Below are positions 25,351 to 34,318 of a DNA stretch of 64,000 bases, one piece after another; the stretch's first letter is position 1, and each line of letters opens with the position of its first letter. The notes under the pieces are model-generated. The model saw only the letters and a list, made by a program, of their open reading frames with translations. It searched no databases and was not told the origin of the DNA. Source of the stretch: an uncultured Bacteriovorax sp. (GTDB taxonomy: Bacteria; Bdellovibrionota; Bacteriovoracia; Bacteriovoracales; Bacteriovoracaceae); contig CAMLKK010000015.1 of the NCBI GenBank assembly GCA_946480715.1, forward strand, positions 1 through 64,000. Reading direction: 5' to 3'. A program made the position numbers and the translations under genes.

Positions 25351-28300
25351 TTGACGGAGGTGGCTCGATAAAGAATGGACGGTGTAATTGTGCAAGTTCA
25401 CCTGACTTATTATAAAGCTCTTTGAAATTATTTTTAAAGCTTTTTTTGTAGTCATCTTCCATATCATCAAGAACATCATTCGTCGTACTTCTGATCTTTA
25501 GCTTCATTCCACGAGAAACTGTATCAGACCACATCATTGCGTTTGAAAGTGTATCTTTCATCGCTACCGCTGAAAGAACAAACGGAAGCTTTGATACAAC
25601 GACATCACCTTTAGAAGCATTTTTTAGAGCATGGATGAAAAGAGTTGAATCCTTTTCAATCATGTCCGGCCACTTACGGTCACGGTTAAAGATACCACCT
25701 GATTCGTCGTAAGCAACATTGATGTTCAATACTTCAGCAAGTGCTTTTAGAGAGTAGATCTTAATGATCTGATTCGGAGTTCCGAAAGTAGCTGGGCTTA
25801 CCTTCGCTTTAATTTCTTCAAGCATTTCTGGAGCAGTCAAGGCCAATTGACCAGCAAGCTCAAGATCATTAGTGAATGAATCAAGACTTGATTGTAAAAG
25901 AACAGATGACTTCACAACACCAGCAGCTCTGTGTGGATTTGTGAAAAGAACTGTTCTCTTATCAAGTGAAAGCTTAGTTGCATCTTTCAGAGAAGAAAGG
26001 GCCTGAGCATTTTTTAAACCAGTTGCATTTTGATCAATCAATAAGAAAGTTGAAGATTTAGATTTTCCAATGAAAGCGTTTAGCGCTTTAATTGTTGATC
26101 CCGCTGAATCATCAACTACCAGAAGAACTTTTGAAGAAAGACCATTAGCAAGCGTTGAAGCATTAAGAGAATCTAAACTCATATCAAGAACAGAAACTTT
26201 ATCTGTTCCACCTAGATCAGCAAGTGCATCCAGGAAAGCTGGCAAGTGAGTTTGCGAATTAGCTACGATAACTGGAACTTTGTTGCCTTTATCAGAGAAT
26301 TGAGCACGGGCCATTGCCTGAAAGTCTCTTTCCATTTGACCAATCACAACTCCGTTTTGTTCAATTGAAGCTGAGATTGAAAGATCGCGGTAAACGTCTG
26401 CTTCTGTAGAAACTAAAACTTCAGCATCAGAAAGAGCAGCTGTACCAGAAAGTTCAGCAAGGTTTGCGAAGTCACGAGTGATAATTCCAGTTTGTGAGTT
26501 TGTCACAAGCTTGATTTTCAACTCGCCTTTGTAAGCACGTTTTGAATTGTTAGTCACAGAAAGTTTAAGTTTGTTCTTTTGTCCTTTAAGAAGGATTGAT
26601 TCAAGTGACATGTTTGCAAGTGAGATTGGGAAAGCAACACGAACAGCTTTTTGATCAGCATCTTTTAAGATTCCATTTTGAAGACGATCGTAGTGACGGC
26701 CTTCAACTCCATCTTTTGAAGTTAATGGAGAAACAATTCTTAGCGAAGCTTTGTGAGTTCCACCTAAGTTAGCAGCAACTTTTCCTTCAGCAGCACCTGT
26801 TACAACAGCTTGTGAACGAGCTGGAATTGCCGGAAGTTTTACGAGTGCTCCACCATCGATTTGAACTGAAACGTTCGTAGCCGCTTTAAATCCGAAGTTC
26901 TTAACAACCACAGAGTGAACTGTGCGCTCACCTGGCTGGTAAACACCGTCTTGAGCAGCAACTCCAGAGATACCAACATCAAGCATATCGCTTGAAACGA
27001 ATTTTAAGACTGCATTGTTGTTATAGATGTCAGTTACTTCAGAAATTCTTTTTTGACGGTAGATTTCTGTTTGCTGAGCAATGTTTGCACTGAAAACTTC
27101 TCCTTCTACGCGGTCAAAGTTTGCAGAACGAATAGCTTCGTATGTAGAAGCGTAAGCCGAAGATTCTGCACTTGCATATGAAGTTTTAAATGTTGAAGAC
27201 GAACGATCTGGAGCAGCGTCTACTCTCGCGAAAGCAGTTCTGAAGGCCGCGGCCTTGATAACCGGGTAATCACGTCCGTAAGCTCTAGCATCAGCATCAC
27301 GACGACCTTGATTGTAGTGCTCTGGGTATTCGCGATTTACAGCAATTGTGTAGGCATTTCTGTGAGCATTATCATAAGCAGAGTTGTACTCACCATCAAT
27401 TCTTCTTGTGAATTCGTAACGAGAAAATTCACGGTAGTTGTAAACATATCCATCAGCGTATGCTTTACGTGCTAACTCTTTTGAGTGGTGAATGTTTGGA
27501 TTAAAAGATGATCCGTTAAAATCACCTGGGTAACCTGGAACACGACGAGAGAAACTTCCTGCGAATGCACCGTTAAGAAGTTGTTGCCCTAATTCAGTAT
27601 TTTCTAATTTTTTCGTTGTTTCTGATTCACCGATATTGCGACCATCAACTTGACCAGTTGAAACCGCTCTTTCCATACCAGCTTTTTTACCTTGAGCGAT
27701 ACCAACAGCAGCTGCATCTGATTTAGCAGCACGCGCTTCACCTGCCGCTGTACCTTCTCTGTTACCTGCACTTCTATTTCCTGCGATAATTCCTTCTGCT
27801 GTACCATCACGGTCACCGTCTACGCGGGCACGAGCTGCACCGTCACGTTCACCTTGTTCAGCACCACGAGCGTAATAGCGATCTTGTCCGGCAACTGTAC
27901 CTTCATTATGTCCGTCAACTTGACCGTCTAGACCACCTTGATCCGTACCCATTCTTCTTGCGAGCGAGTAACCATCGTTACCACCATCGCTTTGACCAAC
28001 ACGAGCACCTTCTTTATTAATTGTCTGAAGAGCTGCAATAAGATCTCTTCTATAGTCTTGAAGTTGTGATTGAACATTCGATAAACGATTGCGTGCTTCA
28101 TCTGATCTTCTTGTTGCGTTGTTAAGATCATTTCTAACTTGATCTAAACGAGTTGCAACTGGAGCAAGTTCTAACTTAAGAGCACCTGCTGCTTTATTTC
28201 TTTCTGTGATTGCTTGATCCATGGCCGCAATTTCTGCTTCCGTTGTTGTGATGGCAGCTGCGTTTGTTGTTGGATCTTTTTTCAATTCATCTAATTTAAC

Positions 28301-28618
28301 GATGAGTTGTTTCTTTTGACCTTGGAAAACCTGCGCTTCACTTTGAAGCACTTCCATCTTTCTTTTGATCTCGCTTACGTCACGTTCAAGTACAGCAACT
28401 TGGTTTGCAATCTGTTCGCGACCTTGATCAACTCTTGCGAGTTCAATCTTAGCGTCTTCAGCACTACGCTGAAGTTGATTAAGACCTGGATCATCACTCA
28501 AACGAAAACTTTGAGATCCGATGTAACCAGGAATGTCAGCGGCGATCGCTGAGATGGTTTGGAACATGGATCCCAAGACCAGCGAGAGAAGGAGGAAGAC
28601 ACGATTCAGAAAGGCCAT
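25337..28618 (-). CDS. Large secreted protein with coiled coil, GxxxG repeats and CARDB-like domain
   Basis: Start placed at 28618 (GAGGAG eight bases upstream), giving 1,093 residues. Order: signal peptide (end near SAIAAD), coiled coil (~30-200), a region (~205-330) with Gly every fourth residue and many DG or EG pairs (QVDGHNEGTVAGQDR; GDRDGTAEGIIAGNR), a Tyr/Ala/Arg-rich helical region (~370-530), then beta-sandwich segments near 540-760 resembling CARDB or Ig-like domains, and an alpha/beta C-terminal domain. No catalytic site seen. A -24/-12 promoter stands 131 bases upstream and a strong terminator follows. Probably an abundant envelope or secreted structural protein. Confidence 0.78.
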   Translation of the reverse strand: MAFLNRVFLLLSLVLGSMFQTISAIAADIPGYIGSQSFRLSDDPGLNQLQRSAEDAKIELARVDQGREQIANQVAVLERDVSEIKRKMEVLQSEAQVFQGQKKQLIVKLDELKKDPTTNAAAITTTEAEIAAMDQAITERNKAAGALKLELAPVATRLDQVRNDLNNATRRSDEARNRLSNVQSQLQDYRRDLIAALQTINKEGARVGQSDGGNDGYSLARRMGTDQGGLDGQVDGHNEGTVAGQDRYYARGAEQGERDGAARARVDGDRDGTAEGIIAGNRSAGNREGTAAGEARAAKSDAAAVGIAQGKKAGMERAVSTGQVDGRNIGESETTKKLENTELGQQLLNGAFAGSFSRRVPGYPGDFNGSSFNPNIHHSKELARKAYADGYVYNYREFSRYEFTRRIDGEYNSAYDNAHRNAYTIAVNREYPEHYNQGRRDADARAYGRDYPVIKAAAFRTAFARVDAAPDRSSSTFKTSYASAESSAYASTYEAIRSANFDRVEGEVFSANIAQQTEIYRQKRISEVTDIYNNNAVLKFVSSDMLDVGISGVAAQDGVYQPGERTVHSVVVKNFGFKAATNVSVQIDGGALVKLPAIPARSQAVVTGAAEGKVAANLGGTHKASLRIVSPLTSKDGVEGRHYDRLQNGILKDADQKAVRVAFPISLANMSLESILLKGQKNKLKLSVTNNSKRAYKGELKIKLVTNSQTGIITRDFANLAELSGTAALSDAEVLVSTEADVYRDLSISASIEQNGVVIGQMERDFQAMARAQFSDKGNKVPVIVANSQTHLPAFLDALADLGGTDKVSVLDMSLDSLNASTLANGLSSKVLLVVDDSAGSTIKALNAFIGKSKSSTFLLIDQNATGLKNAQALSSLKDATKLSLDKRTVLFTNPHRAAGVVKSSVLLQSSLDSFTNDLELAGQLALTAPEMLEEIKAKVSPATFGTPNQIIKIYSLKALAEVLNINVAYDESGGIFNRDRKWPDMIEKDSTLFIHALKNASKGDVVVSKLPFVLSAVAMKDTLSNAMMWSDTVSRGMKLKIRSTTNDVLDDMEDDYKKSFKNNFKELYNKSGELAQLHRPFFIEPPPSNGNM

Positions 28619-28670
28619 AAGATTCTCCTCGAACGACACCAAAAATAAAAAAACGATTTTTAAGGTTCAA

Positions 28671-28694
28671 AGTGACACTGAAAATAGTGTTACT
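28671..28694 (-). promoter_or_regulatory. Near-perfect inverted repeat in the 5' leader of the large secreted-protein gene
   Basis: AGTGACACT and AGTGTTACT (one G-T mismatch) are separated by six bases, ~50 bases before the start codon and downstream of the -24/-12 promoter. It may fold as a hairpin in the leader RNA or bind a regulator. No T run directly follows, so a terminator is unlikely. Confidence 0.35.
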
Positions 28695-28748
28695 CTGACC
28701 CCAAAATCGTCCCTGTATTTTGGTGGGTGTTTACTAAGTTGTGTGAGA

Positions 28749-28764
28749 GCAAAGCTCTTGCCAA
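28749..28764 (-). promoter_or_regulatory. Sigma-54 (-24/-12) promoter
   Basis: Minus strand reads TTGGCAAGAGCTTTGC followed by T, matching TGGCA-N6-TTGCT with correct GG-to-GC spacing. It lies 131 bases before the start at 28618, in the gap after the oxidoreductase gene. The centre is also a small palindrome (AGAGC AAA GCTCT), which is common in such sites by chance. An ATTCTAA motif (28774-28780, plus strand) shared with the palindrome at the activator gene start is close upstream. Confidence 0.7.
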
Positions 28765-28823
28765 AAATTGATAATTCTAAACAAGTATACCGATTTTTAG
28801 TTTGAGCTGTTGAACCGTGAAAC

Positions 28824-31800
28824 TTATACAGACTCGAGGTGTTTATAGCGAACATGACGGTAGCCCTTAACGGATTCAAGGCGTTTTAGCTCGCTAAAAC
28901 CCAATGATTCCTTAAGAACAGACTGCCTGATGTGAGCGGCGATCGCCTTCTCTCTTTTGTGCCATTCGGGAAGAATGGTCCTTAAAAAGCGGGCGTGCCT
29001 CATCATTTTGAGCATCCAAGGTGTCGGTGAAAAATCGAACTCAATTTTTTTGCCGGCCACATCGAAGCTAGGTCGATTGATGAATGTTTTACGATAGCGG
29101 GATCCTTGCGGGCCATATGTTTTTTCATCTTTATAACGTCTCACGGGTGAGATCATCTGATGAGCGATGAAAACTTCATCTTTAATAAAATATGTTTTAG
29201 TGAGAGCTGCCATTGCTAATTTAAAAAGCTCAGCATCTTTATAAAGACTGGCGAGGACTTTCACATCTTTTAAATAATCATGCATTTTTAATCCACGATC
29301 AAATATCATAATGTCGTGAACGTACTGAGCGAGATCAGCGCGTGGAATATTGAAATGGGAAGGAACAATTCCGACAAGCTCCGCGAGGGCTTCTTTGTAT
29401 GAGGCCACAAGAGCTCCGCCAATGACGAATGCACTTTCTTTGATAGAAGCTTCAAGCAACATTTCATGCGTAATGGATTCGTTCTGAGAAATTTTTAAAT
29501 CTTCACCTGAATAGAGACGTCTTCCCAGCGCAAACGCTTGAAGGTTGTTTTTCAATTCATCTTTCTTCATCGTTCTTGAAAATGCACTTTCAAGATCATT
29601 AAGTTCAAAAGGAATGAGTCCTGCCTGATAGGCGGCCCCAAGAATCATCGCTGAAGCATATACGCTTTTTCCAAGATGCATCTCTGCAGTCTCTTTCATC
29701 GGAAGAATGAAAAGGCGCTCACCTAAAAGTGATTTTAATTTTTCACTTAAACTGACTTCATTAACTGGAGTTTTATCCAGTCCTCTATCCATTAGAAGTG
29801 TCAGTGGGACTTGGAACTTTTGATCAAGAATCACTTTTCCAGTATTGCTCACAAAACCTAAATGATGAGAGCCATCGAGAAGATCTGGTGATAAAAGCAC
29901 ATCTGCTCCACCCATTGGTGTTACTTGAGCATGAGATTTTCCTTTTTTATAAAGAGCAAGGTGAGAAGTGACGTTTCCATTTCTTTGAGCGAGCCCTTTT
30001 TGATCGACAAATTTAAAATCAATATCTGTTCGTCCACCCATCGCCTTCGCGGCTTCAGCGAGAACCCGAGAAATAGTTGTAACTCCCGAACCACCAACTC
30101 CGGTAACCACCATACGGTAGTCAATGCCTTTTGCAATCGAATCAAGAGTCTTTACTCGCATAGGTTCAGTAATTTCTTTTGCAGCAATCGCCGTTTTTTG
30201 TTCGCGGTATTTCGTCGGATGATAATCAGCGACTTCCACAAGTTCAAAACTTGGGCATGCTTTAATTTTTGTACAATAAGAATCGGAAACACAAATTTGG
30301 GGATCAATCGAAACTTTCGTTCCATACGCATCGAAAGTTTGTGAGAGACCAGGACATCCGGTCATATCAACACATTCACGGCAATCTTCACAAGCATCCG
30401 TGTTGATTTGATAAAATGATTGAACCTCAACAGTTTCGCCTTTCGAAAATAATTTTCTCTCCGATGCTTTTTTTCTTCCGTGGAAAGTAAGACCACATTC
30501 TTTATTAGAGATGATAACTTTCGTTCCTTTTTTAAGAACTGTTTCTCTTAGAAGGTTTTGATAAAAGTATCTATCCGATGGATTGACTTCAAGAGCTTCA
30601 TCAACTCCCAGAGCGGTTACAAGTTTTAGCATGTCTTGAGCAGGACGTTTAAATCCTTCAACTGATACACCTGAACGTGGAGTCATTTGATGCCCCGTCA
30701 TCGCGGTGTTGTCGTTATCTAAAAGAATGTAAGTAATATCGTGGCCCATTTGCACAGAGTTTGAAATGTCTGTAATCCCTGAGTGGAAAAAAGTTGAATC
30801 GCCCATAAGAACAACAGAAGGATTCGTAGTGAAGAGATCAACTCCGGCACCGAGCGCTCCCCCCTGTCCCATGGCCGATAGGTTATGCATTTCTTTAAAT
30901 GGCTCTAAAAAAGAAAGTGAATAACACCCAACATCTCCGTGCGAGAGAAGATTGATGTTCTGACCTTTTAAATGCGCGCGCAGATCTTTTAACAGCGAGA
31001 GTGTTTCACGGTGAGGACATCCTGGACAAAAAGTAGGAAGTCTTCGCGGCATCACTTCAGTCAGAGTCACTCCTGGGTTTGTTGGATGACAGGCCTCAAG
31101 ACCCAGATCTTTCATAATCGCCGAGAGTCTCTCAACAACGATTTCGTAATTCAAACCGCCGTGAATTGGAAAACCATCTCCGCTGATAAATTTCTTTCCG
31201 TAAACTTTGCATTTCAATTGGTGACGAATGATGACTTCATTAAGTTCCGTTTCTAAAAAGCCACGCTTTTCTTCAACGACAATAAGAGCATCAAGATTTT
31301 TTAGATACGGTACTAGCAGGTCATCAATGAGCGGATAAGGAGCTGCAACTTTATAAAGCGAAAATCTCTCGAGTGCTTGATTGTCATCCAGAACTTGTTT
31401 GAGAATTTCAAATACAGCACCGCTTGAGATAAAACCAATTTTAGAATCAGTGTTACCAAATTTTTGATCGAGAGATTTTTCTTTAAGTGCTTTTAGTACA
31501 CGGGGAAAACGCTCTTTGATCATGGCCACATCGGCCTTAAGTGAATTAGGTGGAACCATGACGTTTTTACTTAAATCAAATGTCGATGGATCTAATTCAA
31601 TGAGTGTTGAATCGATTTTTTTCTCTTCACCAATCTCTACTCGTCCCCCACCTTCGGCCATAAAAGTAGTGAGAAGAAGTCCTTGATAGACTGAAGTTTC
31701 AAGAGAAAGTGACAGTGCTATTTTCATCCAGTCTTTCAATTCTTGTGGAGTTGAAGGATCAAGAAAAGGAATGTGTAAATGTTTAAAGAGATAACGTGAG

Positions 31801-32168
31801 TCAGCTGGACTTGAAGTTGATATCGACCATGGATCATCACCAACAACAACCACCACTCCCCCTGAACCTGGATTAGCAAAATTTCCAACCGAAAGGGCAT
31901 CTGAGGCAACGTGAAGACCCATTGATTTCATCGCCACTAAAGCGTTTCGATGAGCTTGTTTCGCTCCTGAGGCCATCGCGGCTGCATTTGCTTCAGAGTT
32001 TGCGATAACAACGCGAATTCCTTTTTCTTGAAACTCTTTTTTGCGTTCATGAAGAATATTGAAATAATCAGCAAGCGGTGAGCCGGGATATCCCGTAAAA
32101 AGATGGAATCCTGCTTCCAACGCACCTTGAATAATAATTTCATTTCCGTTCAGAATTTCTGTAGTCAT
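28824..32168 (-). CDS. Indolepyruvate:ferredoxin oxidoreductase, fused IorA-IorB type
   Basis: 1,114 residues. Oxidatively decarboxylates aryl 2-oxoacids (indole-, phenyl- or hydroxyphenylpyruvate) to the arylacetyl-CoA. In order: pyrimidine-binding domain with GYPGSPLADYF near 25, TPP-binding domain with GDVGCYSLSF and MGDSTFFHSGITD near 410-460, an iron-sulfur region with CEDCRECVDMTGCP and CVSDSYCTKIKACP near 590-640, then the gamma (IorB) domain starting at VVTGVGGSGV near 680. This is the single-chain form typical of aerobic proteobacteria. It stands upstream of and divergent to a paa-like operon that could consume phenylacetyl-CoA, suggesting phenylalanine use. Confidence 0.92.
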   Translation of the reverse strand: MTTEILNGNEIIIQGALEAGFHLFTGYPGSPLADYFNILHERKKEFQEKGIRVVIANSEANAAAMASGAKQAHRNALVAMKSMGLHVASDALSVGNFANPGSGGVVVVVGDDPWSISTSSPADSRYLFKHLHIPFLDPSTPQELKDWMKIALSLSLETSVYQGLLLTTFMAEGGGRVEIGEEKKIDSTLIELDPSTFDLSKNVMVPPNSLKADVAMIKERFPRVLKALKEKSLDQKFGNTDSKIGFISSGAVFEILKQVLDDNQALERFSLYKVAAPYPLIDDLLVPYLKNLDALIVVEEKRGFLETELNEVIIRHQLKCKVYGKKFISGDGFPIHGGLNYEIVVERLSAIMKDLGLEACHPTNPGVTLTEVMPRRLPTFCPGCPHRETLSLLKDLRAHLKGQNINLLSHGDVGCYSLSFLEPFKEMHNLSAMGQGGALGAGVDLFTTNPSVVLMGDSTFFHSGITDISNSVQMGHDITYILLDNDNTAMTGHQMTPRSGVSVEGFKRPAQDMLKLVTALGVDEALEVNPSDRYFYQNLLRETVLKKGTKVIISNKECGLTFHGRKKASERKLFSKGETVEVQSFYQINTDACEDCRECVDMTGCPGLSQTFDAYGTKVSIDPQICVSDSYCTKIKACPSFELVEVADYHPTKYREQKTAIAAKEITEPMRVKTLDSIAKGIDYRMVVTGVGGSGVTTISRVLAEAAKAMGGRTDIDFKFVDQKGLAQRNGNVTSHLALYKKGKSHAQVTPMGGADVLLSPDLLDGSHHLGFVSNTGKVILDQKFQVPLTLLMDRGLDKTPVNEVSLSEKLKSLLGERLFILPMKETAEMHLGKSVYASAMILGAAYQAGLIPFELNDLESAFSRTMKKDELKNNLQAFALGRRLYSGEDLKISQNESITHEMLLEASIKESAFVIGGALVASYKEALAELVGIVPSHFNIPRADLAQYVHDIMIFDRGLKMHDYLKDVKVLASLYKDAELFKLAMAALTKTYFIKDEVFIAHQMISPVRRYKDEKTYGPQGSRYRKTFINRPSFDVAGKKIEFDFSPTPWMLKMMRHARFLRTILPEWHKREKAIAAHIRQSVLKESLGFSELKRLESVKGYRHVRYKHLESV

Positions 32169-32338
32169 AAGCGTTTAAATCTCAGTGAAAAAAGTTTGAA
32201 AAAATATCTCACAATTTTTCAGCTAAGCAAAGAAAGGTTGATGGTGTCATTCGGACTTTTCTCTGTAAAAAGCGAAACTTTTGTACTATTCACTCGGGAA
32301 TTCGTAATTGAGCGGATAAAAATTTAGGAGCGATCTTC

Positions 32339-32779
32339 ATGAAAAAAATGTTCATTGGTATTGCGTTTTTACTTGGGGCCTACAATGTTTCTGCTGGTTG
32401 TGTGGAAGATTATCGTTATCTGCAAAACGAATCAAAAGTTTCACTCAATTTTGTAAGAGAAGTTGTGCTGACTAAGAGAACAGATTTCAGAGACCTCCGT
32501 TCTCCTGAATTAAAAGCAGTAGCAAATTTTGTGAAGCTTATGAATTTTTCATTCGACGGAAATAATTCACTCACACTTACAAACGAAATTTATCAATCAA
32601 AACATGAAGCTGATTACTCTGTTGGCTATCGAATGACTGTGAGTGATGGACGTACTGATTTAAAAGTTCGCTATTTCATCAAAATCGATATCGGCATCGA
32701 TGAAATTGGCTATCCAATTTTATACCGCTCACTCGAGAGTAAAATTCCTGAAGGTGAATTTCTCTGCGAAGAATTTTAG
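32339..32779 (+). CDS. Small secreted protein, unknown
   Basis: 146 residues with a clear signal peptide (MKKMFIGIAFLLGAYNVSAG). Shine-Dalgarno TAGGAG sits eight bases before the ATG. One Cys near the N-terminus (GCVEDYRYL) and one near the C-terminus (FLCEEF) could form a disulfide. The middle looks beta-rich. No family recognised. Its last bases overlap by four the end of the convergent DUF1304-type gene. It stands alone between divergent and convergent genes, so it must have its own promoter, which I could not place with confidence. Confidence 0.7.
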   Translation: MKKMFIGIAFLLGAYNVSAGCVEDYRYLQNESKVSLNFVREVVLTKRTDFRDLRSPELKAVANFVKLMNFSFDGNNSLTLTNEIYQSKHEADYSVGYRMTVSDGRTDLKVRYFIKIDIGIDEIGYPILYRSLESKIPEGEFLCEEF

Positions 32780-33144
32780 AAAAAACAAACGGCCAATAGA
32801 GCAAGAAAACCGGGCAGGGCCTGAACTTTGAATATATTTTTACTCGCTGTAAATCCCCCGTAGATGCCAGCTATGACGATACACGTAAGAAAAAATATTT
32901 TAATGTGATGGCCTTCAGCTCCTCCAACGATAAGTCCCCAAATCAGTCCTGCGGCAAGAAAACCATTGTAGAGTCCTTGATTGGCGGCCAATGCCGCGCT
33001 TTTTTTAGCGAACTCAGCGTCAATTTGGAAAATTTTTTGTCCTTTCGGTGTCTGCCAAAGAAACATTTCCAGCACAAGAAATCCCACATGGGAAAGGGCC
33101 ACAAAAGCGACCAAAAAAACTTCTAAGATTTGCAACTTTTCCAT
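32776..33144 (-). CDS. DUF1304-type small membrane protein
   Basis: 122 residues from the ATG at 33144, preceded by AGAGGGA; the frame is open further upstream but without a ribosome site. Four hydrophobic segments can be drawn (starting at EVFLVAFVALSHVG, GLYNGFLAAGLIWGLIVGG, IFFLTCIVIAGIYGG, LPGFLALLAVCFF). The pattern HVGFLVLEMFLWQTPKGQKIF and NQGLYNGFLAAGL is characteristic of the DUF1304 inner-membrane family of unknown function. Divergent from the paa-like operon. Confidence 0.85.
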   Translation of the reverse strand: MEKLQILEVFLVAFVALSHVGFLVLEMFLWQTPKGQKIFQIDAEFAKKSAALAANQGLYNGFLAAGLIWGLIVGGAEGHHIKIFFLTCIVIAGIYGGFTASKNIFKVQALPGFLALLAVCFF

Positions 33145-33156
33145 GCGATTCCCTCT

Positions 33157-33186
33157 TTGCTTTAGTCGAATGACTAGTGCTACAAT
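33157..33186 (+). promoter_or_regulatory. Sigma-70-like promoter of the paa-like operon
   Basis: TTGCTT (33157-33162) and TACAAT (33181-33186) are 18 bases apart, ending 40 bases before the first start codon at 33226. It lies in the region shared with the divergent DUF1304 gene. No clear operator palindrome for a PaaX or PaaR-type repressor was seen around it. Confidence 0.5.
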
Positions 33187-33225
33187 TTCACAACTTTTGA
33201 CTGACATTTTACCAAGGAAATCTAG

Positions 33226-33534
33226 ATGTACAAGATGATTGCTATTTATAAAACTCCAACTGACGTCAACTCTTTCGAAGACTGGTACCGTTCACATAAA
33301 GAAATCGCTAAAAAAGTTCCGTTAGTAAAAGAATTCCGATTCACAAAAGTAACTGGTGGACCTCGTGGTGCAAGTGATCTGCACCTCATCGCTGAACTTT
33401 GTTTTGCTTCAAAAGAAGATTTTAAAACAGCTATGGCCTCACCAGAAAACATGGCCGCAGGAAAAGATGCATTCACAAACTACAAAGACATCGTCTCTGT
33501 TCACTTCGCTGAAGAAGAAGTGGTTAAGGCCTAA
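33226..33534 (+). CDS. EthD-family small protein
   Basis: 102 residues. The pattern MIAIYKTPTDVNSFEDWYRSHKEIAKKVP followed by ASDLHLIAELCFASKEDFKTAMASPE and GKDAFTNY is that of EthD-type ferredoxin-like dimeric alpha-beta barrels, a fold used in aromatic and ether degradation operons, often with unclear catalytic role. AAGGA precedes the ATG. It is the first gene of the paa-like operon, two bases before paaF. A role in handling a reactive pathway intermediate is possible but not shown by sequence. Confidence 0.85.
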   Translation: MYKMIAIYKTPTDVNSFEDWYRSHKEIAKKVPLVKEFRFTKVTGGPRGASDLHLIAELCFASKEDFKTAMASPENMAAGKDAFTNYKDIVSVHFAEEEVVKA

Positions 33535-33536
33535 GC

Positions 33537-34316
33537 ATGGAAAACATCCTGCTCGAATACCCTTACCGAGACAATAAACATATCGCACTCGTGCGTTTAA
33601 ACCGTCCCAAAGTGCTCAACGCTCTTTCGACGGATCTTATGCAAGAGCTTGTTGATTGTTTTCTCTCTCTTGATAAAAATCCAGATGTACGCGTGATCAT
33701 GCTCACAGGAAATGAGAGAGCTTTCGCCGCAGGAGCAGACATTGCTCAAATGGTGACAGCGACTCCTGTTGATCAAATCAACGATCAGCGCTTCAGAACA
33801 TGGGAAATGCTTCGTTTGATTACAAAACCAATCATCGCGGCCGTAAATGGATTCGCGCTTGGTGGTGGATGTGAGTTAGCAATGTCATGCGACCTCATTA
33901 TTGCAGGCGATGATGCTAAATTTTCACAGCCCGAAATTAAAATCGGAACAATCCCAGGAGCTGGTGGAACTCAAAGACTCACGCGAGCGATTGGAAAATC
34001 AAAAGCGATGATGATGGTTCTCACAGGTGACATGATTGATGCTGAGACCGCCTATGATTGGGGATTAGTTGCGAAAGTTGTCCCCGCTCCTACTCTTCTG
34101 CAAGAGACGTTTGAGCTTGCTAAAACAATCGCTGATCGTGCGCCTGTCGCAGTTCGATTAGCTAAAGAAGCCGTTAACAAATCTTTTGAGATGACGTTGA
34201 AGGACGGCATGGATTTCGAACGCAGAAATTTCTACCTGACTTTTTCTTCTGCTGATCAAAAAGAAGGAATGAAAGCTTTCTTAGACAAACGCAGTCCTGA
34301 GTACAAAGGAAATTAG
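33537..34316 (+). CDS. paaF: Enoyl-CoA hydratase, PaaF-like
   Basis: 259 residues, crotonase fold. Oxyanion-hole segments ERAFAAGADIAQM near 61 and GFALGGGCELAMSCD near 103, with the paired catalytic glutamates placed as in active hydratases (CELAM and PEIKIGTIPGAGGTQRL). In phenylacetate breakdown PaaF hydrates 2,3-dehydroadipyl-CoA. General short-chain enoyl-CoA hydratase is the alternative; position between an EthD gene and paaG supports the paa assignment. Starts two bases after the preceding stop. Confidence 0.85.
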   Translation: MENILLEYPYRDNKHIALVRLNRPKVLNALSTDLMQELVDCFLSLDKNPDVRVIMLTGNERAFAAGADIAQMVTATPVDQINDQRFRTWEMLRLITKPIIAAVNGFALGGGCELAMSCDLIIAGDDAKFSQPEIKIGTIPGAGGTQRLTRAIGKSKAMMMVLTGDMIDAETAYDWGLVAKVVPAPTLLQETFELAKTIADRAPVAVRLAKEAVNKSFEMTLKDGMDFERRNFYLTFSSADQKEGMKAFLDKRSPEYKGN

Positions 34317-34318
34317 CC

